Shown here one piece after another: positions 16,445 through 26,011 of a stretch of 64,000 nucleotides of DNA. Source of the stretch: UBA6059 sp965227155 (GTDB lineage Bacteria; Bacteroidota; Bacteroidia; Cytophagales; Cyclobacteriaceae); NCBI GenBank assembly GCA_965227155.1, contig OZ245731.1, positions 4,588,001 to 4,652,000 of the forward strand, in the 5' to 3' direction. Below the pieces are notes generated by a model. That model did no database searches and was not told where the DNA came from. It saw nothing but the letters and a program-made list of their open reading frames with translations. A program made the translations under genes and the position numbers. Every line of letters begins with the position of its first letter. The stretch's first letter is position 1.

Positions 16445-17469
16445 ATTGATAAAAGCTCTCTGTGAACTGCTGACAATTTTGATAACTCTTTAAATAGGGC
16501 TTGCACCTTGCCAAGATTACCAACAAAAGCCCTTGATTTAGCATTTAATACAGTTTGAGCTACCTTTTTCTCCATAAATGGTGCCCTTCTAAGGCCTAAG
16601 ATATGTTTAAAGCGAGACCCGACCAGAAGCACAAAAGTGTATGTCATTGCCCTGATATAATCGAAATAAAATAAGGTTAAACAAGGCTTGTCATTTTTTA
16701 ATAAATACTGATAGACAAACAACAATCCCGCTTGGGAGGCAATAGCTTTTTTAAGTTTCAAATAATAGTCCATACAAAGCCGCGAAGCAGGCATGAAATG
16801 TTTAAACCGTAAAGTTTCCTCATAAGCTATACTGTAACCAATAAGCTGCAATGCATAACATAGCTCCACATCGCCGCCAGAGCTGAGGGCTTTGCCCTTC
16901 CTGTCTGTCAAAGAAGAAGTGAACCCAGTAGTATAAAGCTTATCCAGAGCTATCTTTCGAAAAAAGCATGCAGCACCATATAATTCCGCTCCACGCGGCA
17001 AAACGCCAGATGCTTCAGCTTGTGGACCAACAGCATAACTGTAATGAAATCGATCGAACCAATCAGGTGGAGCATTTTCAAAGAGTGGCTCCCCATGTCC
17101 ACCCAATACAGCCCATTCAGGATATTGTCTTAAAAGCTTGGCTCCTATTTTTAGATAGCTAGCTGACAAATGGTTATCATCATCACAAAACAATATGAAC
17201 TCATACTTGGCGCAAGAAATGCCTTTTTTGCGGGCATAACTCAATCCTGCGCTTGGTTCTGAAACAATATGCCATGAAAATGGAAAAGCATTGCTTCTCA
17301 ACCATTCCCGACACCACTCTATTGTGTAATCAGTACTGTTATTATCTACAATAATCAATTCAATATCCAGGGTTTGCCCTACATCTTGCCTTGCCAGATG
17401 TTCAAGTGTTGGTGCCAACCTGCCTTTACCATTGTAGGTACAAATAATTACAGATACGCCTGAGGACAT
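16441..17469 (-). CDS. GT2 family glycosyltransferase
   Basis: 342 residues. GT-A motifs SVIICTYNGKGRLAPTLEHL, ELIIVDNNSTDYT and FILFCDDDNHLS are in order, with SSGGDVELCYALQLIGY as the downstream acidic motif. The region around residues 265-290 is hydrophobic (YIRAMTYTFVLLVGSRF) and may associate with the membrane. The pattern matches the 'glycosyltransferase with CDDD' group common in Bacteroidota capsule loci. Its start overlaps the preceding stop by one base. Confidence 0.87.
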   Translation of the reverse strand: MSSGVSVIICTYNGKGRLAPTLEHLARQDVGQTLDIELIIVDNNSTDYTIEWCREWLRSNAFPFSWHIVSEPSAGLSYARKKGISCAKYEFILFCDDDNHLSASYLKIGAKLLRQYPEWAVLGGHGEPLFENAPPDWFDRFHYSYAVGPQAEASGVLPRGAELYGAACFFRKIALDKLYTTGFTSSLTDRKGKALSSGGDVELCYALQLIGYSIAYEETLRFKHFMPASRLCMDYYLKLKKAIASQAGLLFVYQYLLKNDKPCLTLFYFDYIRAMTYTFVLLVGSRFKHILGLRRAPFMEKKVAQTVLNAKSRAFVGNLGKVQALFKELSKLSAVHRELLSI

Positions 17470-18557
17470 TAAGAAAAGACTTTATTCATTATAGACCCAA
17501 ATAGCCCAAACTGTTGCTTTCTTCTTACCTTGCTGTACCGATCAAAAACATGTTTTAGGGCTTTCCTTGAATCAATCAGGTCACCATCTAGTTCTTTAAA
17601 GAAAGCTTCAAAATTGGAATAAAACTCATTAAAAACTTGCTTTAATTTATCCTCAGCGTAGCAATACCGAAATGACAAATAAGAACACATCAATCCAAAA
17701 TCCTTAGGTTCAAATACTAAATCCATTTGCTTTCTTTCCTTTTCGAAAAGCTGTAGCGATTCCTGAATATGTCCTTGCATTACTGTTACTCCCAGACATT
17801 GCAATAAACACCTCTTAATTACCGGTTTTACATCAAAATCATAGTCTCGGTTTAATGGATAATTAGCATCAATCCTTAAGTCTTTTTGTGGTGCCCTTAT
17901 AGCAACCGTCTTTAAAGCCTCATACATACGGAAACCATTTCGACTCATACTGTTTTGGACATAACGGTATGCAACCATTGGTTTAGAAACTGTTTGTATC
18001 CTTGCGCCTACTTTGGCAGCTCGAATCCAAAAATCCCAGTCCTCTGCACTTTTTAAACCGGAATCAAATTCTCCTATTTTATCCACCAAGTCCTTAGAAA
18101 TTATCAAAGAATGACATGGACCTAGATTTCCATTTAAAATATCTGGTATTAGATCGGAATTGCGTCCTGGAAGAACTTCCTGTACATAATTATTACTCGT
18201 CTCAATGTAATATTTATAACCTGATTGTAATATTATACTTGAATCAATTAATTGGTTCAATTGAACATAAAAATTACCTATCAAAAAATCGTCAGCATCT
18301 AAAAAATGTAGATAATCTCCATTAGCAGCCAATATGCCAGCATTCCTGGCAGCTGATAACCCTTGATTTTCCTGATGAATGACTTTAATGCGATGATCTT
18401 TCTTTGCCCAGCCTATGGCTTTTTCAGCAGTATCATCCGTTGATCCATCATTTACAATAATAGCATCCCAATTTTCAAATTCTTGTGCAATGATTGAAGT
18501 TAAACAATCATCCAAATAATGACCCTGATTGTAGCACGGTATGATGATTGTTATCAC
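17469..18557 (-). CDS. GT2 family glycosyltransferase
   Basis: 362 residues. The N-terminal GT-A domain has MITIIIPCYNQGHYLDDCL, AIIVNDGSTDDTAE and YLHFLDADDFLIGNF. KSAEDWDFWIRAAKVGARI is a typical GT2 substrate-proximal motif. The last 130 residues are soluble and helix-rich, with no recognised domain. A 4-bp overlap with the upstream GT4 gene indicates coupling. Confidence 0.88.
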   Translation of the reverse strand: MITIIIPCYNQGHYLDDCLTSIIAQEFENWDAIIVNDGSTDDTAEKAIGWAKKDHRIKVIHQENQGLSAARNAGILAANGDYLHFLDADDFLIGNFYVQLNQLIDSSIILQSGYKYYIETSNNYVQEVLPGRNSDLIPDILNGNLGPCHSLIISKDLVDKIGEFDSGLKSAEDWDFWIRAAKVGARIQTVSKPMVAYRYVQNSMSRNGFRMYEALKTVAIRAPQKDLRIDANYPLNRDYDFDVKPVIKRCLLQCLGVTVMQGHIQESLQLFEKERKQMDLVFEPKDFGLMCSYLSFRYCYAEDKLKQVFNEFYSNFEAFFKELDGDLIDSRKALKHVFDRYSKVRRKQQFGLFGSIMNKVFS

Positions 18558-19660
18558 TGGCTTATTTCAAATTCAATTAGTTCTTGATATTGTTCAATCA
18601 TTTGTGATAGTGAAAAATGTGTAGATACTCGTTCAAAATTTTGATTTCCAATATTCCTCCTCAGTTCAGGATTTAAATACAATTCATTTATTTTTCGAGA
18701 CCATGTTATCACATCTCCTGATCCAACATAAAATGGATAATGATCCCCTAACGCCTCTTGGCTTCCTAACCCTTCGGTAGCGATCACAGGTAAACCTACA
18801 GCCATACATTCCAAAATGCCATTAGGGACACCTTCTGTATCAGAACTAAATACACCAAGATGACAACTGGCCAGAATTGTGGAAACTTGATCCACCAGTC
18901 CCACAAAATCTACAGAACCATATAATTGATGATCAGCAACATATTCTACTAATTCCTGATAGGCGTCTCCCTCTTTACCTACCAGTATCAATCGTGCCTT
19001 AGGACTTTGCTCCATAAAAAGCTTCCAAGCTTTTAACAAAGTCATGTGATCCTTGTAATAATGCAAATTGGCAACCATGACGACCTTAAACTCGTCAATA
19101 ACTTCAATTGTATCAACTTGCCTGCTTGGAATTTCAACACCATTCCGAATAATTGAAATTTGACGATTTGTGTATCGGGTTAAGAATTGCACTCCTTCTA
19201 TACTGTTCGAAATAATAGATATGCAATTAGCCAAAGCTTTTAATTCAAAAGGACGCCCTAAAAACCCACGACCTTCATCCCGTTGGTTCCAATAACACGC
19301 TTTAGCATCCATTTTTTTCCACAACTGCCCATAAATGACATTGGGTGCATAGGTAAACGGTATGATCACATCTACCTTGAGCTTTTTCACAAGAAGAACT
19401 AACTTTCTCCTATATTTCAAACAAAGCAATCTAGCTTTTAATCCCCTACCTTCGGTAAGAATTAATTTTTCACGAAAACCGGTAGCCAAGCATGTAAGAC
19501 CTGCAGCATTGAAACGCTTGTAACTAAGACCCTCTGTTTTGCCAAAAGCAAGAATAGTCACTTTATAGCCTTTTGCCATTAGCCCTTCCGCTAGATAACC
19601 AGCTTGTCGTTCAGCACCTCCGGCATCAAATTTTGTTATTGCAATTAAAATGTTGGTCAA
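18554..19660 (-). CDS. GT4 family glycosyltransferase
   Basis: 368-residue GT-B enzyme. The N-terminal loop FDAGGAERQAGYLAEGLMAKGYKV is the acceptor-binding signature (shown in part: FDAGGAERQAGYLA). The donor half has MVANLHYYKDHMTLLKAW and the EX7E motif SSDTEGVPNGILECMAVG. It overlaps the previous gene by 4 bp and the next by 4 bp. Cytoplasmic; adds one sugar to the lipid-linked chain. Confidence 0.9.
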   Translation of the reverse strand: MTNILIAITKFDAGGAERQAGYLAEGLMAKGYKVTILAFGKTEGLSYKRFNAAGLTCLATGFREKLILTEGRGLKARLLCLKYRRKLVLLVKKLKVDVIIPFTYAPNVIYGQLWKKMDAKACYWNQRDEGRGFLGRPFELKALANCISIISNSIEGVQFLTRYTNRQISIIRNGVEIPSRQVDTIEVIDEFKVVMVANLHYYKDHMTLLKAWKLFMEQSPKARLILVGKEGDAYQELVEYVADHQLYGSVDFVGLVDQVSTILASCHLGVFSSDTEGVPNGILECMAVGLPVIATEGLGSQEALGDHYPFYVGSGDVITWSRKINELYLNPELRRNIGNQNFERVSTHFSLSQMIEQYQELIEFEISQ

Positions 19661-20838
19661 AATAAACTCCAGATAAAAAGAGATTTCTTCAATTTGGAAG
19701 CCTTAACTTTAAGAAAGTTAAGGGCATCAAACAACCAATATTTTAACCTGTAAAAATACTGCTGGGTGAAGCTTGGATTATTATAATTTATTGTGGTCCT
19801 ACTATTAGATTTTAATTTATTTTTTCCATTAAAGTATTTTTCAATTAATTTAATAGTTCTTTCAAAAACAGCAATTTCATTATAGTCATTTCTTGCTCTT
19901 TCACAGCCTCTACGTGCTATAGAAATCCTTTCATCATCATGGTGCAAATAATAATCTACTAATTCTATGCATTCCGATATATTATCAAACCCAACAGCTT
20001 CCTTACCTAAAATATAAATTTCACCAAGATAATTTTTATTGTCACATATAAGCAGTGCCCCATTTGCTGGTGTGTAATAAGTTCTATAGTTTATTGGTCC
20101 GGTAGAATTATGAATGTTTGGAGAAATTTTTGAGTTACTTAAATATTTCAATTCTTCCCCAGGTGGTAAATAACCTCTATGCCAACCTTTACCATAAAAA
20201 TGTGCACCTGGAAAAGCTATATCAAGTTTTTGCATTCTCTCCTTACGCCATTTGGATGTTTTGTCAGCCATCATGAATAAATCTATACCGCGCTCATACT
20301 TAAACAAATCACTTACAGTAATGTAAGGATCATAAAAATGTGGTCGTAGCCCTAAAGGCATCCAATGAACATTTTTTATTCCCCACGATTTGTAAGTAGA
20401 AACCTCTGCTATATTTCCAATTAAACATAGATCATATCCTGGTGCTATATAACGAGAATGAAACTCAGAGCTCTCAGGGTCATCATTATACTGAAAAACT
20501 GTAAATACGGATAAAGATTCAACAAATTCAGGATGAAGATTATGTCCTGTAGCATTTATCAGTACATCTTTTCCTTCTAGTGCTTTTTCTAAGTTTTCAT
20601 AATGCTTCGAAAGCATTTTATCCCTGCATTTCCAAAGTCGATCTAATTGGGTAAATGGTATACCATCTCTTGGTGGGTCTAATGTAAGACAATAAGGTTC
20701 TACATCAAAACCTGCCTTTAGGATCAATCCAATATGATCTAACCATATTTTATTGATATTACCATAGGTTGAAGATGAAGGGTAATATGGATATCCATAT
20801 AAAATTTTCACTTTAAGAAAATTCTGAAAATATTGCAA
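19657..20838 (-). CDS. CgeB-like glycosyltransferase (GT-B)
   Basis: 393 residues resembling CgeB/'glycosyl transferases group 1' proteins. Recognisable parts are ILYGYPYYPSSSTYGN at the start, FQYNDDPESS, GIKNVHWMPLGLRPHFY and a C-terminal YYTPANGALLICDNKNYL block, followed by EIYILGKEAVGF and a helical tail with basic clusters. The donor-binding Glu-rich motif of GT4 is replaced, as in CgeB relatives. It follows the acyltransferase gene by 10 bp. Confidence 0.75.
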   Translation of the reverse strand: MQYFQNFLKVKILYGYPYYPSSSTYGNINKIWLDHIGLILKAGFDVEPYCLTLDPPRDGIPFTQLDRLWKCRDKMLSKHYENLEKALEGKDVLINATGHNLHPEFVESLSVFTVFQYNDDPESSEFHSRYIAPGYDLCLIGNIAEVSTYKSWGIKNVHWMPLGLRPHFYDPYITVSDLFKYERGIDLFMMADKTSKWRKERMQKLDIAFPGAHFYGKGWHRGYLPPGEELKYLSNSKISPNIHNSTGPINYRTYYTPANGALLICDNKNYLGEIYILGKEAVGFDNISECIELVDYYLHHDDERISIARRGCERARNDYNEIAVFERTIKLIEKYFNGKNKLKSNSRTTINYNNPSFTQQYFYRLKYWLFDALNFLKVKASKLKKSLFIWSLF

Positions 20839-20848
20839 GCAATAGAGT

Positions 20849-21913
20849 TTAGACTCTTCTTAATCTGCTGGATCTAAGGGACTCTACCTTATTGGAAACT
20901 GCTCTATTTAAAAAATACGAGAATATTATAACTAATACGATGACTAACTGTATATTCAAGTTAAAGTCTTTGACCAAAGATATAATTAGTATGTGCGATA
21001 TATATATTGGATAAGACAAATCTCCTATTGTTCTATCAATTTTGCTATTGATTGTAAGCTTAAATATAAAAGGAATAGAAATAAATAATGATGTGAAAAA
21101 CAATTGCTTCTTAAATGGAATATAATATTGTTCATAAAGTAGAATATTCAAGATAAATGCACTTAATAAGACGTATAAAATCCATAAATCAAATTTCATA
21201 TACCGGATTTTATTATAAAAGTGATAACAGATTATACCTAGCATAAAGAAAAATAGTTCTGCTGGAAAAAACCGGTAAGTCCAAGGGTCGTGATTTAATC
21301 CATTAAAAATTAAATAGAATCTCGTGGACAAACTCAAAATTAAAATTACCATTACAAGTGGCAATCTTCTTTTTGATGCTAAGAATGGAGCCAAAGTATA
21401 GAACATCAACTCAATACCTATTGTCCAGGCCTGAGGTATAAAAAGAAATTTATATAATTTAGGTTCAGTCTTCCAAAAATTAGAAGTAAGAGCAATCTCA
21501 CCATTATTATCTAATCCCAAAAACATTACTATATCTTGAAAAAACAGAAATATATTAGTAAAAACCAAGAAGACAAAAGTTTTAAAATCAATAAGATTGA
21601 AATAAGATAAATAGTATAAAATTGTATCTTCTGATTGTAAACCATTTTGTAATGAATATATTGAATACAAAATTGTTAATAACAGTACAACCCAATATAT
21701 AGGAAACAGTTTTAAGAGTCTATTGCTGAGGAAAATGTAATATCTATTACTTATCCCTATGTACTTTTCATTTAGTATCAGTGCCATGTAAAAACCAGAA
21801 ATCATATAGAATGATTGGACAGCCAAGACTCCCCCAACAAATCTAATATTTCCCAAAGCTTGTGAATGCGCAATAACTACAACTATGGCTAAAACAAATC
21901 TTAGAAAACCCAC
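20849..21913 (-). CDS. Acyltransferase 3 family membrane protein (OafA/YrhL-like)
   Basis: 354 residues, about ten membrane helices. The N-terminus has the family hallmarks: FLRFVLAIVVVIAHS with the catalytic-type His, then FYMISGFYMALIL. It lacks the SGNH domain some OafA proteins add at the C-terminus. These enzymes move acetyl or other acyl groups across the inner membrane onto sugar hydroxyls, so it probably O-acylates the polysaccharide. Very AT-rich, unlike the export genes. A 351-bp gap follows it upstream, so it may head its own transcription unit. Confidence 0.88.
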   Translation of the reverse strand: MGFLRFVLAIVVVIAHSQALGNIRFVGGVLAVQSFYMISGFYMALILNEKYIGISNRYYIFLSNRLLKLFPIYWVVLLLTILYSIYSLQNGLQSEDTILYYLSYFNLIDFKTFVFLVFTNIFLFFQDIVMFLGLDNNGEIALTSNFWKTEPKLYKFLFIPQAWTIGIELMFYTLAPFLASKRRLPLVMVILILSLSTRFYLIFNGLNHDPWTYRFFPAELFFFMLGIICYHFYNKIRYMKFDLWILYVLLSAFILNILLYEQYYIPFKKQLFFTSLFISIPFIFKLTINSKIDRTIGDLSYPIYISHILIISLVKDFNLNIQLVIVLVIIFSYFLNRAVSNKVESLRSSRLRRV

Positions 21914-22264
21914 TAATTAGAGTTTTTCAAAACAAAATTTTATAAAAAACAAATACACTCATTTTGTCCTACGATTTCATTTGTCATAAAGAATCGATTA
22001 AACCAAAAAATACCTTTAGTACATGTGATAACATACAACACTAATATTTACCATAACATTACTATTAATCGTCTTTAATTTGATTGAAAAGATAAATCAT
22101 AATAATAAATATCACTCAAAAAATAAGGTGTACAATACCAGCTTATTTTAAGTAGATAGCTAAGCTATTTACAGAAAGTATTAAATCATATTATTTAATG
22201 ATATATAACTTGATTTTAATTATGCCAATATATTGAAAACTAAAAGTTAAGGGTTCACTAATTA
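21914..22264. other. AT-rich intergenic stretch, nothing recognised
   Basis: 351 bp of strongly AT-rich DNA with no open frame worth reporting and no palindrome of the families seen elsewhere. It separates the acyltransferase from a methyltransferase and is the most likely place for an internal promoter within the glycosyltransferase block, but I cannot point to a convincing box. Confidence 0.5.
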
Positions 22265-22996
22265 TCAAACCTTATAAATCCCTATCCATGAGTCTTTAAC
22301 ATGATATATTCTATTTTTCAATACACCTTCCTTATATAGATCTTCAATTCCAAGCATAACTTGCTTTATCCAATTATGGGAATTATATAAATCAGGGTTA
22401 AAATCGTGCCACATTATAAAGCTGCCAGAGCTCATATTTTTAATAATTTTCTTAGTGTCGTTTACAACAAATTCTCTATCGTGACAACCGTCTATAAAGG
22501 CTACATCTATATGACCAATATCTGGATCCCAGTCTTTAGTATTCTCATATATTTGATTAATATTTTTATAACCTCTTTCTATATAGTAATGACCAATCTC
22601 ATCTTTTGAAAGACTATGAGTAATATGTATACCACCACTACCATCCATCAGCTCTTCAGGTGGAATATTTACAGTATATATTTCCGCCTTTTTTGCGTTA
22701 TCAGCCAGGTGCGCCGTACCCTTGCCATAGCTAGTGCCTATCTCAAGAACAATTGAAGGTTTAGTATTAATAAGAATTGTACCTTGAACTTCTGCGTCCC
22801 TTATACGTCTTTCATTTACATCCTCTTCATGTTCAAAATCAAAAATAAAATCATGATTCATTTCAGGATCTTCATTCCATGAATACAACTTTTTCAATTC
22901 TTGAAATGTATTCAAAATTCTGATCTTTTTGTTTAAGTAAAAGATATCATCATCTGCTAATAACTTTTTCAAGGCCTTTTTTAATAACCGGATCAT
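22265..22996 (-). CDS. Class I SAM-dependent methyltransferase (CmcI/Methyltransf_24-like)
   Basis: 243 residues. The SAM motif is VLEIGTSYGKGTAHLADNA, followed by EIYTVNIPPEE. HIDVAFIDGCHDREFVVNDT is the D-G-x-H motif characteristic of the cephalosporin-hydroxylase-type and Methyltransf_24 group, and FIMWHDFNP continues the metal-binding pattern. It probably methylates a sugar in a metal-dependent way. It lies 3 bp from the upstream FkbM gene. Confidence 0.8.
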   Translation of the reverse strand: MIRLLKKALKKLLADDDIFYLNKKIRILNTFQELKKLYSWNEDPEMNHDFIFDFEHEEDVNERRIRDAEVQGTILINTKPSIVLEIGTSYGKGTAHLADNAKKAEIYTVNIPPEELMDGSGGIHITHSLSKDEIGHYYIERGYKNINQIYENTKDWDPDIGHIDVAFIDGCHDREFVVNDTKKIIKNMSSGSFIMWHDFNPDLYNSHNWIKQVMLGIEDLYKEGVLKNRIYHVKDSWIGIYKV

Positions 22997-22999
22997 TAA

Positions 23000-23863
23000 C
23001 TAATATTTGGGTTTCAGTAAAATGTTTTCTGAATGCGAAAAATCACAACATTTGATTAAAAACTCCTCCAGGTTTGATACTTCTTTTTCATTTACAAGTA
23101 ATATTTTGTAATTCAATTCATAAATTATAAAATTGTAAAATTCGATAATATCAACATTAGCTTCTCTATAATGAATGTGACTAACCTCCAATAAAATTAG
23201 AGGTTTAAGTCTTTTTATTGTCTTAATACCTCCTTTAAGCACAAATATTTCATGTCCATCAATGTCAATTTTAATAAAATCAAGCCTTTTAATGTTTGAG
23301 CTGGAAGCAAATTCATCTAGGGTTATGAGTTCGATACTTTCTTGAATAGGGTTTGGCTCGCTAAAATCTGTTAGCCAATGCATTGTAGCACTTTGAGATC
23401 CAACACTTAATTGCAAGCTTTGGGGAAAATTAGACATTCCCTTTTGAATAGTTTCGATGTTGTTAGATCCATTTAGTAAGATATTTTCACTTAGTCTTGA
23501 AAAAAAAACAGAGCTGGGTTCAAAAGCAATAACTTTACCTTCACCACCAACCAATTTTGACATTTTTAAAGTGTAATACCCAAAATTTGCACCTACATCT
23601 AAACAAACCATACCTGATTTAATGTAATTTTCAACAAAAATAGATGATGATCTTTCAAAATATCCTGTTTTGTATATACATTGATCTACATAGTTGCGTA
23701 AATCAAGTTTCATTAATACTCCGAGATGATCTTCAATAAATGCTTCATTACCATTGACTGATTTAACTATTTTTACAGCAACTACATTTTCCGATACTTT
23801 CTTGAAGTATATACTAAGTCTTTTTAGATAATACTTAAGTCTAATTCTAATCCAATAAGGCAT
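23000..23863 (-). CDS. FkbM family methyltransferase
   Basis: 287 residues; the second FkbM enzyme of the locus. VCLDVGANFGYYTLKMSKLV is the SAM-binding loop, VIAFEPSSVFFSRL the acidic motif, and LDFIKIDIDGHEIFVLKGG the FkbM-specific motif. Predicted O-methyltransferase acting on the polysaccharide or a precursor. The spacing of 4 bp to the GT4 gene upstream suggests co-transcription. Confidence 0.88.
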   Translation of the reverse strand: MPYWIRIRLKYYLKRLSIYFKKVSENVVAVKIVKSVNGNEAFIEDHLGVLMKLDLRNYVDQCIYKTGYFERSSSIFVENYIKSGMVCLDVGANFGYYTLKMSKLVGGEGKVIAFEPSSVFFSRLSENILLNGSNNIETIQKGMSNFPQSLQLSVGSQSATMHWLTDFSEPNPIQESIELITLDEFASSSNIKRLDFIKIDIDGHEIFVLKGGIKTIKRLKPLILLEVSHIHYREANVDIIEFYNFIIYELNYKILLVNEKEVSNLEEFLIKCCDFSHSENILLKPKY

Positions 23864-23867
23864 TTTA

Positions 23868-25076
23868 TTAAGTTAAATGAGAATAGCTATTTGCTATAGA
23901 TTTTAGAGAAAACCTACTTAAAGCAGATCTATAGGCATTAAGTGCTAATACTTGAGCTTTTTCTTTATCATTTAGATAAAAATTGAACCCTTGTTGAAGA
24001 CCACATACGGATCCAGGATTAACCAAATAACCTGACTTAAGATGCTCTAATTGAGGACCATTTATTTCTTCAATATTTGACGCTACAATAAACTTTTCAC
24101 AACACATGGCCTCACATATAGATATAGGAAAACCCTCCTGAAAAGACGGCAAACAATATATATCGCAAAGCCTCATGTAGTCATGAACATTATCTAAATG
24201 ATAATCAATATGCTTTACCCTATTCTTGAACTCTACATCCTTTACTTTGTTGATGATTGACTCTTGAAATACTGAAATATTAGCTTTATCAACAGGACTA
24301 ATTAATATCAAATAAACATTATTCAATTTTTGAACTAAAAGTTTTTTAAAAGCATCAAGTAAAAATGATACACCTTTTCTCTCGTTTAATCTTCCAACAA
24401 ATAGTATAATCGTATCCGTAGCATTGAAGCCAAACTGTTCTTTCAGGACAACCTGCTCTTTTGGGCTACATGGGTTAAATTTGGATGTATCTACAAAATA
24501 GGGTATTTCGAAGCATTTTTTAGATATTAATTGCTTGCTGAATAATTCGCTCATGTAAGGTGACTTACTAATAAAGAAGTCGGATTTTAAATAATCTAGA
24601 ACTCTTAATCGATTAATCGAAATACTAATACCTCTACTTTTCGTCAAAATTGTAGCCGGATCATCGGCTCCTATCAAACATGTTTCTGTTATGACTTTTA
24701 ATCTTAGCCACTTTGCTGCCCGTATACTTGCAAAGTTAAAATCTAACCAGCAGTCAAATAGATGAACTGCATTTATATTATTTCGAATAGGCCAAAGAAA
24801 GATTAAAATCTTAATAGCAATAAACTGATAATAAGCCCAATTACAAATTATTTGCCACCGATTTCCTGACTTTATTCTCTTAAAATAAGGAACATTAAAT
24901 ACTTTAATAAACGAAAATTGATTTGCAAGTGATTTATTCCAATAAGGATTTCTAGGACACAAAAATAAAACACCATCTTTATCCTTACTATATAGATATT
25001 CCGCATATTTCAAAGCAGCCACTGCTGACCCTCCTAAAAGTGGGGGGCCACTTTGTGATATAATTAGAGTTTTCAA
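23868..25076 (-). CDS. GT4 family glycosyltransferase
   Basis: 402-residue GT-B enzyme. The N-terminal Gly loop SGPPLLGGSAVAALKYAEYL is followed by a central FVGRLNERKGVSFLLDAF and the EX7E motif PSFQEGFPISICEAMCCE. A 4-bp overlap links it to the GT8-like gene upstream. The internal segment IAIKILIFLWPI is hydrophobic but belongs to the GT-B core. Donor not predictable. Confidence 0.9.
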   Translation of the reverse strand: MKTLIISQSGPPLLGGSAVAALKYAEYLYSKDKDGVLFLCPRNPYWNKSLANQFSFIKVFNVPYFKRIKSGNRWQIICNWAYYQFIAIKILIFLWPIRNNINAVHLFDCWLDFNFASIRAAKWLRLKVITETCLIGADDPATILTKSRGISISINRLRVLDYLKSDFFISKSPYMSELFSKQLISKKCFEIPYFVDTSKFNPCSPKEQVVLKEQFGFNATDTIILFVGRLNERKGVSFLLDAFKKLLVQKLNNVYLILISPVDKANISVFQESIINKVKDVEFKNRVKHIDYHLDNVHDYMRLCDIYCLPSFQEGFPISICEAMCCEKFIVASNIEEINGPQLEHLKSGYLVNPGSVCGLQQGFNFYLNDKEKAQVLALNAYRSALSRFSLKSIANSYSHLT

Positions 25077-26011
25077 TTGAAAATTCTTAACAATTTATTT
25101 TTTACTCTCAACAATATTGGTGTTTGATTTCTATAATAATCTACCTTAGTAACTATACCATCTTTGCGATCAATTAAGTTTAAAATGGATTTCTCATTTT
25201 CCTCGCTTTTAGAAACCAATGCACATCGTACCGAAAGTACTTTTTCAATAGATATAAATGATAACTCACCTTCATTTTTTAATTCTTGTAACATTAACTC
25301 AAAATAATCCAAAGGATACTTAATTCCACCAGATAAATATCTATGCCATATTACAGCGTCCACCGAAAGTCTATAATCATTTATAAACTGTGCGTTATAC
25401 TTTCCTTCGAACTCGCTTAATTCACCTTGCCAATCAATTAAAGCAGAATTTAGTGCAGGTTGATCAAAATGAATTCCTGCTTTCGAAGATTGGTGCCATT
25501 TCTGAATGTATAGATCAGATAATTTACGTGTTGATGCATTATCCTTCCAATACATTATTCCGGCATTGTAGTAGTGTCCAAAAGGTAATGTCCAATTATT
25601 AGATTCAAACACAATTTTTTCTCTGTTATTGAAGTTGGAAGGATATGTAGTATTGTGGTTTGAGGCAGCGGCAAAGGAACATGATAAATTAAAAATTTCA
25701 TGAATTGAGTTTCGCACTATTGTGTCTCCATCCAAATAAAGAAAATCCCCTGAAATAATTTCACGCATCCTGCACTTTACATATCGATTCCTCCATGAAG
25801 GCTTACCTTCAGGAGTTGAAACTGAAATTAATTTCAAATCCAAATCAAAAAGAGGATGATTTGAGTTTTTTATGGCTTCAAAAGATTCCTTATCACATGC
25901 AATATTTACATCTACCTGCGGATTTGTATGCAATAAAAAAACAACAGAAATATAAGTTAAATCTATATATATGTCTTTCCCCGTACTAGTAAGAATATAT
26001 AATGCTTTCAT
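25073..26011 (-). CDS. GT8-like glycosyltransferase
   Basis: 312 residues. MKALYILTSTGKDIYIDLTYIS with VNIACDKESF is the GT-A entry. The metal site is GDFLYLDGDTIV, i.e. the D-x-D of GT8 (LgtC/glycogenin-type). YYNAGIMYWKDN and HFDQPALNSAL match the conserved N-A-G and D-Q regions of retaining GT8 enzymes. It would use a UDP-sugar. Overlaps its neighbours on both sides by 4 bp. Confidence 0.8.
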   Translation of the reverse strand: MKALYILTSTGKDIYIDLTYISVVFLLHTNPQVDVNIACDKESFEAIKNSNHPLFDLDLKLISVSTPEGKPSWRNRYVKCRMREIISGDFLYLDGDTIVRNSIHEIFNLSCSFAAASNHNTTYPSNFNNREKIVFESNNWTLPFGHYYNAGIMYWKDNASTRKLSDLYIQKWHQSSKAGIHFDQPALNSALIDWQGELSEFEGKYNAQFINDYRLSVDAVIWHRYLSGGIKYPLDYFELMLQELKNEGELSFISIEKVLSVRCALVSKSEENEKSILNLIDRKDGIVTKVDYYRNQTPILLRVKNKLLRIFN